Positions 57,111 through 64,000 of a DNA stretch of 64,000 nucleotides are shown here, piece by piece. Below the pieces are notes generated by a model. The model did no database searches, was not told where the DNA came from, and worked only from the letters and a program-made list of their open reading frames with translations. Positions within the stretch are counted from its first letter, which is position 1. Every line of letters starts with the position of its first letter. The translations under genes were made by a program, and so were the position numbers. Origin of the DNA: Kluyvera ascorbata ATCC 33433 (GTDB lineage: Bacteria; Pseudomonadota; Gammaproteobacteria; Enterobacterales; Enterobacteriaceae). The stretch spans positions 62,001-126,000 of the forward strand of contig NZ_JMPL01000002.1 of NCBI RefSeq assembly GCF_000735365.1, given 5' to 3'.

Positions 57111-60100
57111 TTACTCTGGCTTCTCTTTCAGCGGGAAGCGTCGACGTACCAGTACAAAGAACAGCGGTACGAAGAAAATGGCCAGAATGGTTGCCGAAAT
57201 CATCCCACCAACCACGCCGGTGCCCACGGCATGCTGGCCGCCGGAGCCTGCACCGGTGGTGAGGGCCATTGGCAGCACGCCGAAGATAAAGGCCAGTGAG
57301 GTCATTAAGATCGGGCGCAGACGCTGGCGACAGGCTTCAAGCGTAGCGGTCATCAGATCTTCCCCTTTCTGGTTCAGATCGTTGGCAAACTCGACGATCA
57401 GAATAGCGTTTTTCGCCGATAGCCCGATGACCGTCAGCAGACCCACCTGGAAGTACACGTCATTTTCCAACCCGCGCATCCAGGTCGCCAGCAGCGCACC
57501 GATAACCCCCAGCGGAACCACTAGCATGACCGAGAAGGGCACGGACCAGCTTTCATACAACGCTGCCAGACAGAGGAAGACAACCAGCAGCGAGATAGCA
57601 TACAGCGCCGGAGCCTGTGCGCCCGACAGCCGTTCCTGATAGGACATTGCCGTCCACTCAAGGCCGAAGCCGGTTGGCAACTGCTGCACCAGGTTTTGCA
57701 TCACGTCCATGGCGGTACCGGTACTGACGCCCGGCGCGGCTTCACCAATAATTTCAACCGCCGAGTAACCGTTGTAGCGCTCCAGACGCGGGGAACCAGT
57801 CTCCCAGCGTGAAGTGGCAAAGGCGGAGAACGGCACCATCTGCCCGGAATTATTGCGCACGTACCACAGATTCATATCTTCCGGCAGCATGCGGTATTTT
57901 GCGGCGGCCTGAACGTACACTTTCTTCACGCGACCGCGATCCATAAAGTCGTTCACGTAGCTTGAACCCCACGCGGTTTGCAGCGTGTCGTTGATATCAT
58001 CGATAGAAACGCCCAGCGCCTGTGCTTTACGCTGATCGATATCGACCTGCAGCTGTGGGCTATCGTCCAGACCGTTGTGGCGTACGCGCGTCAACTCTGG
58101 ATTGTTGCCCGCCAGCTCCAGCAGTTTGTCACGGGCAGCCATCAGCGCATCGTGTCCGGCACCGGCGTGATCCTGCAGCTCCATATCGAAACCGGCAGAG
58201 CTCCCGAGGCCGCTAATGGCCGGCGGGCTGCTGGCGTAGACACGGGCCTCTTTGATTTTATTCAGCGCTTTGGTGGCGCGTTCAATAATGGCAAACGCGG
58301 TGCCGGTTTTGCTGTCACGTTCGTCCCAGTCTTTCAGGCGCACGAACATGCGTGCGACGTTTTGACCGTTACCGCCGGGGCCGGAGCCGATGGTGGCAAA
58401 GATGGACGTGACGTTGTCTTTCTCGTTTTTGAAGAAATAATCTTCAACTTGTTCAACTACCTTCAGCGTCTGCTGTTGGGTTGAACCGCTCGGCAGCTGT
58501 ACCGAGGTGGTGAACATACCGCGGTCTTCCAGCGGCAGGAATGACGAAGGCAGGCGCAGGAACAGGAACACCATACCGCCCAGCAGCAGCACGTAAATCA
58601 GCATCCAGCGCACGCTGCGATGGAGAATTCTGGCCACGCCCGACTCATAGCGGCGGGCGCTGGCATCAAAGTGGCGGTTGAACCAACCGAAGAAGCCTTT
58701 AGTGCCGTGCACTTCCCCTTTATGAATAGGCTTGAGGATCGTCGCGCATAGCGCCGGGGTCAGAATCATCGCCACCAGCACCGACAGCACCATCGCCGAA
58801 ACAATGGTAATGGAGAACTGGCGATAGATTGCCCCGGTGGTGCCGCCGAAGAAGGCCATCGGAATAAAGACCGCCGACAGCACCATGGCGATGCCCACCA
58901 GCGCGCCCTGAATTTGCCCCATCGATTTGCGCGTCGCCTGCCGCGGCGTGAGCCCTTCGGTACTCATTATTCGCTCGACGTTCTCAACCACCACGATGGC
59001 ATCATCCACCAGCAGGCCGATGGCGAGCACCATCGCGAACATCGTCAGGGTATTTATGCTGTATCCGCAGGCGTAGAGAATGGCGAAGGTGCCCATCAAT
59101 ACGACCGGTACGGCAATAGTGGGAATCAGCGTGGCGCGGAAGTTCTGCAGGAACAGGTACATCACCAGGAACACCAGCAGGATGGCTTCGAGCAGCGTTT
59201 TTACCACATCCTTGATGGAGGCTTTCACGAACGAAGTGGTCTCGTAGGCGACTTTATATTCCAGCCCGTGCGGGAAGTACTGTTTCAATTCGTCCAGACG
59301 CTGGATAACCCGCTCGGCGGTGGCCATTTCGTTGGCACCGGAGGCGAGTTTAATCCCTAAGCCGGAGGCCGGGTTGCGGTTATAACGGCTGAGGTAGTCA
59401 TACTTTTCGGCACCCATTTCCACGGTGGCGACATCGCCCAACGTCACCTCTGAACCGTCCTGGTTGACGCGAAGCGTAATGTCGCGGAACTGCTGCGGCG
59501 TTTGCAGCAAAGATTGGGCGTTAATCGTGGCGTTCAGCGCCTGCTTGTCGATAGACGGTGTGCCACCAAGCTGGCCGACCGCAATCTGGGCGTTCTGCGA
59601 TTTAATGGCATTCGTCACGTCCGCGGTGGTCATCTGATAGCTGTTCAGTTTGGCCGGATCCAGCCAGATACGCATCGAATACTGCGAGCCGTAGGCGTCG
59701 ATATCACCCACGCCATCAACGCGGCTGATAGGGTCCTGAACGTTACTGGCGACGTAGTCGGAAATATCCTGCTTATCCATGCTGCCGTCGGTGGAGACGA
59801 AGGCGATGGTCAGGATGTTGGTATCCCCGGTTTTTCGCACCGTAACGCCCTGGGTTTGCACCGCCTGCGGCAGCTTGTTCATGGCGGTTTGTAGCTGGTT
59901 TTGCACCTGCTGCACCGCTTCATCAGGATCGGTCCCGGCGACGAAGCTTAAGGTAATCGTCGCCTGCCCGGTGGCGCTGCTTTGGGAAGACATGTACATC
60001 AGGTTATCGATACCGGTCATATTCTGCTCGATAACCTGCGTGACGGTGTTCTCCAGCGTTTGCGCGGAGGCACCAGGATAGTTAGCGGTCACACGCACGT

Positions 60101-60224
60101 TAGGCGGTGCCAGGTCAGGGTATTGCTCAACGGGTAATGAAAATATCGCCAGGGCCCCTGTGAGGCACAAAAGGATTGCCAGCACCCAGGCAAAAATGGG
60201 GCGATCAATAAAGAAATTCGCCAT
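57111..60224 (-). CDS. acrD: RND multidrug efflux pump AcrD
   Basis: Inner-membrane proton-driven RND pump that works with AcrA and TolC to export aminoglycosides and other hydrophilic drugs and dianionic compounds. The 1037-residue protein equals E. coli AcrD. It begins [20 protein letters not shown] and has 12 membrane helices. The proton-relay Asp pair is in [20 protein letters not shown]. The large periplasmic loops hold porter-domain segments. It has no membrane-fusion gene beside it, as expected. In E. coli narQ lies upstream; here aegA is divergent with 327 bp between. Confidence 0.97.
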   Translation of the reverse strand: MANFFIDRPIFAWVLAILLCLTGALAIFSLPVEQYPDLAPPNVRVTANYPGASAQTLENTVTQVIEQNMTGIDNLMYMSSQSSATGQATITLSFVAGTDPDEAVQQVQNQLQTAMNKLPQAVQTQGVTVRKTGDTNILTIAFVSTDGSMDKQDISDYVASNVQDPISRVDGVGDIDAYGSQYSMRIWLDPAKLNSYQMTTADVTNAIKSQNAQIAVGQLGGTPSIDKQALNATINAQSLLQTPQQFRDITLRVNQDGSEVTLGDVATVEMGAEKYDYLSRYNRNPASGLGIKLASGANEMATAERVIQRLDELKQYFPHGLEYKVAYETTSFVKASIKDVVKTLLEAILLVFLVMYLFLQNFRATLIPTIAVPVVLMGTFAILYACGYSINTLTMFAMVLAIGLLVDDAIVVVENVERIMSTEGLTPRQATRKSMGQIQGALVGIAMVLSAVFIPMAFFGGTTGAIYRQFSITIVSAMVLSVLVAMILTPALCATILKPIHKGEVHGTKGFFGWFNRHFDASARRYESGVARILHRSVRWMLIYVLLLGGMVFLFLRLPSSFLPLEDRGMFTTSVQLPSGSTQQQTLKVVEQVEDYFFKNEKDNVTSIFATIGSGPGGNGQNVARMFVRLKDWDERDSKTGTAFAIIERATKALNKIKEARVYASSPPAISGLGSSAGFDMELQDHAGAGHDALMAARDKLLELAGNNPELTRVRHNGLDDSPQLQVDIDQRKAQALGVSIDDINDTLQTAWGSSYVNDFMDRGRVKKVYVQAAAKYRMLPEDMNLWYVRNNSGQMVPFSAFATSRWETGSPRLERYNGYSAVEIIGEAAPGVSTGTAMDVMQNLVQQLPTGFGLEWTAMSYQERLSGAQAPALYAISLLVVFLCLAALYESWSVPFSVMLVVPLGVIGALLATWMRGLENDVYFQVGLLTVIGLSAKNAILIVEFANDLNQKGEDLMTATLEACRQRLRPILMTSLAFIFGVLPMALTTGAGSGGQHAVGTGVVGGMISATILAIFFVPLFFVLVRRRFPLKEKPE

Positions 60225-60551
60225 CAGGATCAGAACCTCATGTTGTTCATTTTTTTATGTACTGAATTGCGTGAAACACTGTAGCCGTAAGGCTCTCAGC
60301 AATCGTGGAGAAAAAAAGGAGATAATGTAAATTATCATTCCGCTTTTCTGAAACGGTTTGCACATCCTTACGCTATTGGCCTCACGACCTGAAACGTAAT
60401 TTCATTGAAGCTGAAATTTTTTGATCTGCCACATCATACTGATAAATAGTCCCCGTTTCTGGGCAAATGGACATTGCCTGGGGGATAAGTACTCGGCTAA
60501 TAAATAGGACTTATAAATATAAGGTTAATTTGGACCATAGGCTGAGAATGT
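60225..60551. other. acrD-aegA divergent control region
   Basis: This 327-bp AT-rich spacer should hold the promoters of acrD and aegA. I see an ACTTATAAATATAAGG tract near 60507-60523. A TTGATCTGCCACATCA sequence (60420-60435) looks FNR-like but has the wrong half-site spacing. I could not identify a BaeR, CpxR or NarL site with confidence. No narQ remnant is visible. Confidence 0.5.
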
Positions 60552-62534
60552 ATGAACCGTTTTATTAGGGTAGATAGCCAAAAATGCATTGGATGCAAGG
60601 CGTGTGAAGTAGCCTGCGTGATGTCGCATAACAATGAACAGCATGTGTTAACTCCTGCTCAGTTTATTCCACGTATTACCACCGTGAAGATGAATAATCA
60701 GCGAGGGGCGGCAACCTGCCATCACTGTGAGGATGCCCCTTGCGCTCGTAGCTGCCCGAACGGCGCGATTCGTCAGAGTGATGATGCCATTCTGGTCGAT
60801 CAGGCGAAATGTATCGGCTGCAAATCCTGCGTCGTTGCATGCCCGTTTGGCACCATGCAGATCGTGCTGACGCCAACTGCAGAGGGGCGCGTAAAAGCGA
60901 GCGCCCACAAATGCGATCTGTGCCATGAGCGCGCGGCGGGTCCGGCGTGCGTGGAAAACTGCCCGGCGGATGCACTTCAACTGATGACCAGTCAGCAGCT
61001 TACCGATATTGCTAAAAATCGTCGCCTACAGACCGCGTGCCGGGAAGCGCAGCCGTGGCATAGCGACAGCCGCGCCGTTGCGCCGGAAGTGAAGCGCAGT
61101 AAAGTCGAGCAGATGGCACAAACGCCGACACGCGGTGAGGCCGATAAGCTCAACATTGAGGCCCGCAAAACCGGCTTTGCGGAAATCTATCTGCCGCTAA
61201 AAGAAGCGCAGGCGCAGCAGGCTTCCTCACGCTGCCTGACGTGCGGCGAGCACAGCATCTGCGAATGGACCTGCCCGCTGCACAACCATATTCCGCAATG
61301 GATTGAACGGGTGAACGCTGGTGATATCGACGCGGCGGTAGAACTGTCGCATCAGACTAACCCACTGCCGGAAATCACCGGCCGCGTCTGCCCGCAGGAT
61401 CGACTCTGCGAAGGAGCCTGCACCATTCGTGATGAACATGGTGCGGTGACTATCGGCAATATCGAACGCTATATCTCTGATCGCGCGCTGGCTAAAGGCT
61501 GGCGGCCTACCGTCGGTAACGTTGCCAGCAGCGGCAAACGAGTGGCGATTATCGGTGCTGGCCCGGCGGGGCTGGCGTGCGCCGATATTCTGGTGCGTCA
61601 GGGGGTAGAGGCGGTAGTGTTTGACCGCCACCCGGAAATTGGCGGCCTGCTGACCTTCGGCATTCCTTCCTTCAAGCTGGATAAATCGCTGATGGCGCGT
61701 CGGCGTGAAATTTTCACTGAGATGGGCATTCGCTTTGAGCTGAACTGCGAGGTGGGTAAAGATATCGCCCTGGAGACGCTGCTTGCTGATTACGACGCGG
61801 TGTTTGTCGGCGTTGGGACCTATCGCTCGATGAAGGCCGACCTGCCGAATGAAGACGCGCCGGGCGTTTACGACGCCTTGCCGTTCCTGATAGCCAACAC
61901 CAAAAACGTGATGGGCATCAGTGAGCTACCTGACGAACCCTATATCAATACCAAAGGGTTGAACGTGGTGGTGCTCGGTGGCGGCGACACGGCGATGGAC
62001 TGCGTGCGCACCGCACTGCGCCACGGCGCGCAAAAAGTGACCTGTGCCTATCGACGTGACGAAGCCAACATGCCGGGGTCGAAAAAAGAGGTCAAAAATG
62101 CCAAAGAAGAGGGGGCCGAGTTTGAATTTAACGTTCAGCCGGTGACCCTTGAACTGGATGAGAAAGGCCACGTGTGTGGTATTCGCCTGCTGCGTACCCA
62201 GCTTGGCGAGCCGGATGCTCAGGGCCGCCGACGTCCAATGCCAATACCAGGCAGCGAGTTTGTGATGCCCGCGGATGCGGTGATCATGGCCTTTGGCTTC
62301 CATCCGCACAGTATGCCGTGGCTCAATGCCAAGGGTGTCGATGTGGATGACTGGGGGCGTATCCGCGCCAACGTCAATTCGCCTTACCGCTACCAGACCA
62401 GCAATCCACAGATTTTCGCCGGCGGTGACGCTGTGCGTGGCGCGGATTTGGTGGTGACGGCGATGGCGGAAGGGCGGCACGCCGCGCAGGGTATTCTCGA
62501 CTGGCTTGGGGTAAAAATCACTCCAGCGCATTGA
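60552..62534 (+). CDS. aegA: Oxidoreductase AegA (Fe-S / FAD, GltD-like)
   Basis: A 660-residue protein. The N-terminal ~160 residues carry several 4Fe-4S motifs (CIGCKACEVAC, CHHCEDAPCARSC, CIGCKSCVVAC, CDLC...CVENC). From about residue 220 it resembles GltD/the small subunit of glutamate synthase, with another Cys-rich segment (CLTCGEHSICEWTC), FAD loop IGAGPAGLACADIL and NADP-type loop VLGGGDTAMDC. E. coli aegA is anaerobically expressed and tied to urate degradation in recent work; the exact electron acceptor is unknown. The sequence stays close to E. coli AegA to the C-terminus. Confidence 0.93.
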   Translation: MNRFIRVDSQKCIGCKACEVACVMSHNNEQHVLTPAQFIPRITTVKMNNQRGAATCHHCEDAPCARSCPNGAIRQSDDAILVDQAKCIGCKSCVVACPFGTMQIVLTPTAEGRVKASAHKCDLCHERAAGPACVENCPADALQLMTSQQLTDIAKNRRLQTACREAQPWHSDSRAVAPEVKRSKVEQMAQTPTRGEADKLNIEARKTGFAEIYLPLKEAQAQQASSRCLTCGEHSICEWTCPLHNHIPQWIERVNAGDIDAAVELSHQTNPLPEITGRVCPQDRLCEGACTIRDEHGAVTIGNIERYISDRALAKGWRPTVGNVASSGKRVAIIGAGPAGLACADILVRQGVEAVVFDRHPEIGGLLTFGIPSFKLDKSLMARRREIFTEMGIRFELNCEVGKDIALETLLADYDAVFVGVGTYRSMKADLPNEDAPGVYDALPFLIANTKNVMGISELPDEPYINTKGLNVVVLGGGDTAMDCVRTALRHGAQKVTCAYRRDEANMPGSKKEVKNAKEEGAEFEFNVQPVTLELDEKGHVCGIRLLRTQLGEPDAQGRRRPMPIPGSEFVMPADAVIMAFGFHPHSMPWLNAKGVDVDDWGRIRANVNSPYRYQTSNPQIFAGGDAVRGADLVVTAMAEGRHAAQGILDWLGVKITPAH

Positions 62535-62542
62535 CGATAGCC

Positions 62543-62589
62543 GGGCTCGGCGGCGTAATATGTCTTATCCGTATTACGCCGTGGAGCCC
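62543..62589 (+). promoter_or_regulatory. Hairpin that encloses the nudK ribosome site
   Basis: Left arm GGGCTCGGCGGCGTAATA (62543-62560) pairs with right arm TATTACGCCGTGGAGCCC (62572-62589) with a few mismatches inside; the ends GGGCTC/GAGCCC and GGCGTAATA/TATTACGCC pair perfectly. The likely nudK ribosome site GTGGAG (62581-62586) lies in the right arm, 5 bp before the ATG, so folding could hide it. There is no T-run, so it is not an obvious terminator. Confidence 0.6.
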
Positions 62590-62591
62590 GC

Positions 62592-63170
62592 ATGTCCCTG
62601 AATATTACCGTCATCAAAGATAAAATCCTCTCCGATAACTACTTTATCCTGCGCAATATCACCTACGATTTAACCCAGCGAAACGGCGATGTGGTCCAGC
62701 ACAAACGTGAAGTCTATGACCGTGGCAACGGCGCGACGGTGTTGCTGTATAACCGCCAGAAACAGAGCGTGGTACTGGTGCGTCAATTCCGTGTCGCCAC
62801 CTGGGTTAACGGTAACCTCGACGGAATGCTAATCGAAACCTGCGCGGGGCTGCTGGACGATGATGAGCCGGAAGCCTGCATCCGCAAAGAGGCGATTGAA
62901 GAGACCGGCTACCAGGTGAGCAACGTGCGTAAGGTCTTCCAGCTTTATATGTCACCGGGAGGCGTTACCGAGATAGTTCACTTCTTCATTGCCGAATACG
63001 ATGAGCGTCTGCGACAAAATAACGGTGGTGGGGTGGAGGATGAAGACATTGATGTGTTGGAATTGCCGTTCGCTCAGGCAATTGAGATGATTCGTAGTGG
63101 CGAAATTTGCGACGGTAAGACGGTGATTTTACTTCAGTATCTGCAAAGTTCAGGCCTTATGGCGCAATAA
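62592..63170 (+). CDS. nudK: GDP-mannose pyrophosphatase NudK
   Basis: Nudix hydrolase that cleaves GDP-mannose and related sugar nucleotides to GMP and sugar phosphate. The 192-residue protein has the Nudix box ending [15 protein letters not shown], preceded by [11 protein letters not shown] (one residue shorter than the G-x5-E-x7-RE form, as in E. coli NudK). The C-terminal half ([15 protein letters not shown], then [16 protein letters not shown]) matches the family. It is 57 bp downstream of aegA. Confidence 0.94.
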   Translation: MSLNITVIKDKILSDNYFILRNITYDLTQRNGDVVQHKREVYDRGNGATVLLYNRQKQSVVLVRQFRVATWVNGNLDGMLIETCAGLLDDDEPEACIRKEAIEETGYQVSNVRKVFQLYMSPGGVTEIVHFFIAEYDERLRQNNGGGVEDEDIDVLELPFAQAIEMIRSGEICDGKTVILLQYLQSSGLMAQ

Positions 63171-63273
63171 AGGACAATGCTCAATCCGATAATTCTGATT
63201 GAGACTCGCCGCTTCGCTAGTGAAGATACCCCCCAGTATATTGATGTTTTTTTCTTCTGGGGTTGTACCGTCC

Positions 63274-64000
63274 ATGCGTTACCACGTTCTCCTCTTTTTC
63301 TTCTGCATCGGGTTGCTCCCGACGTCGTTGACGTGGGCGGCCCCGGCGCAGCAGCTTTTCTCTGATTGGTTAGTCACCTGTAATAACCAGAATTTCTGCG
63401 TAGCGCGCAACGTGGGGTTACACCATGGTCTGGTCATGACGCTCAGTCGCAGCGCCGGGGCGCACACCGATGCCCAGCTCCGCATTGAGCTGGGTGGCCT
63501 GGTCAACCCGGTAGCGGCCGTACCGGCGATAGAGCCGCGGCTGCTGCTTGATAGTCAACCGCTTAAGCTCACCGGCGAGCACTGGAAGGTGCAGCCTAAG
63601 CTACTGACCACCGGCGATAGCGTCACCATTGATGCCTTCTTACAGCAAATTCAGGATGCCGATGCCATCACGCTGGTGAAGGGCGTTCAGGTGATGTCGC
63701 TAAAAGGGCTGAAGGCAGCGCTGCTGTTTATCGATGCCCAGCAAAAACGCGTAGGCAACGAAACGGCATGGGTGCGCAAAGGCGATGAGCCGCCGATGAG
63801 CGTACCGCCCGCACCGGCGTTGAAGTCGGCGGTGAAAGCAATTCCTGCTCCGACGCCGCTCAGCCACGACGAATACAACGACCTGCTCGATTTCGGCACC
63901 TGGCGTATGAACAATAATCAGTGCTCACTGGATCCTGGCCGCCGCGAAGTCTGGGTGACGGCATTAAGCGATGATAAAGCATTGATAATGACCAGCTGTG
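63274..64000 (+). CDS. ypfG: YpfG, DUF1176 periplasmic protein, 5' part
   Basis: Translation from 63274 gives a signal peptide (MRYHVLLFFFCIGLLPTSL, then TWAAPA) followed by QQLFSDWLVTCNNQNFCVARN, LLLDSQPLKLTGEHWKVQPK and LKAALLFIDAQQKRVGNETA, matching E. coli YpfG (DUF1176). Its paired Cys residues (CNNQNFC) suggest a periplasmic protein. The function is unknown. The right window edge cuts the gene after about 242 codons; the family length is about 347. The ribosome site (TGGGGTTG) is weak. Its position beyond nudK is the E. coli order. Confidence 0.88.
   Translation, partial: MRYHVLLFFFCIGLLPTSLTWAAPAQQLFSDWLVTCNNQNFCVARNVGLHHGLVMTLSRSAGAHTDAQLRIELGGLVNPVAAVPAIEPRLLLDSQPLKLTGEHWKVQPKLLTTGDSVTIDAFLQQIQDADAITLVKGVQVMSLKGLKAALLFIDAQQKRVGNETAWVRKGDEPPMSVPPAPALKSAVKAIPAPTPLSHDEYNDLLDFGTWRMNNNQCSLDPGRREVWVTALSDDKALIMTSC

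Noticed and set aside
60420-60435. FNR-like TTGATCTGCCACATCA upstream of aegA
   Set aside because: The half-sites are too far apart (about 16 bp in total instead of 14) and the second half lacks the final AA.

Overview
The window is an ordinary-GC enterobacterial chromosome segment. Its backbone is the Escherichia coli order rlmN-rodZ-ispG-hisS-yfgM-bamB-der ... yfgJ-xseA-guaBA ... yfgG-pdeF-ppx-ppk-purNM-upp-uraA-hda ... yfgD-bepA-perM-bcp-gcvR-dapA-bamC-purC-ypfJ-tmcA-ypfH-ypfN-dapE-yffB-ypfM-acrD-aegA-nudK-ypfG, read in reverse of the usual E. coli map direction. Many proteins are close to the E. coli ones as I remember them. The accessory genes and missing loci (narQ, hyf, yfgH/yfgI) argue for a neighbouring genus such as Enterobacter, Lelliottia, Kosakonia or Klebsiella rather than E. 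coli itself. Names rest on recognition of protein sequence and context, not on a search.

Region 1 (1-8000): 23S rRNA methylation (rlmN), cell shape (rodZ), isoprenoid synthesis (ispG), histidyl-tRNA synthetase (hisS), envelope biogenesis (yfgM, bamB) and ribosome assembly (der). Region 2 (8000-15800): an accessory block between der and yfgJ. It holds a cyanamide-hydratase-like HD protein divergent from a GlxA-type regulator, a cold-shock-domain protein with YmjA, a LysR regulator divergent from an amino-acid transporter and a cystathionine beta-lyase-like enzyme, and a Gfo/Idh/MocA oxidoreductase. Region 3 (15800-31300): yfgJ, xseA, the PurR-controlled guaBA genes, a GNAT/MFS pair with its divergent LysR regulator, an MscS paralogue, yfgG, the c-di-GMP phosphodiesterase pdeF with a class II FNR-like promoter, and the polyphosphate genes ppk-ppx.

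Region 4 (31300-38800): purMN (PurR box), a beta-glucoside kinase plus 6-phospho-beta-glucosidase pair placed between purM and upp and preceded by an AscG-like operator, then upp-uraA and hda (CTG start). Region 5 (38800-43600): the most interesting accessory locus. It is a tight three-gene operon for a lactose/cellobiose-type PTS IIC permease, a cytosolic glycosylasparaginase-type Ntn hydrolase and an M17 aminopeptidase, divergent from a DNA-binding protein that looks like a domesticated IS481-type transposase. I propose it scavenges glyco-asparagine or glycopeptides. Region 6 (43600-57100): yfgD, bepA, perM, a one-base-frameshifted bcp, gcvR, dapA-bamC-purC, ypfJ-tmcA, ypfH, ypfN, dapE, yffB and the 19-codon gene ypfM. 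Region 7 (57100-64000): acrD divergent from aegA (no narQ between them), nudK and the start of ypfG.

Three PurR boxes (guaB, purM, purC) and the UTP-sensitive start signature of upp tie several loci to nucleotide supply. REP/BIME elements sit at most 3' ends, and no tRNA, rRNA, CRISPR, prophage or intact insertion sequence was seen.
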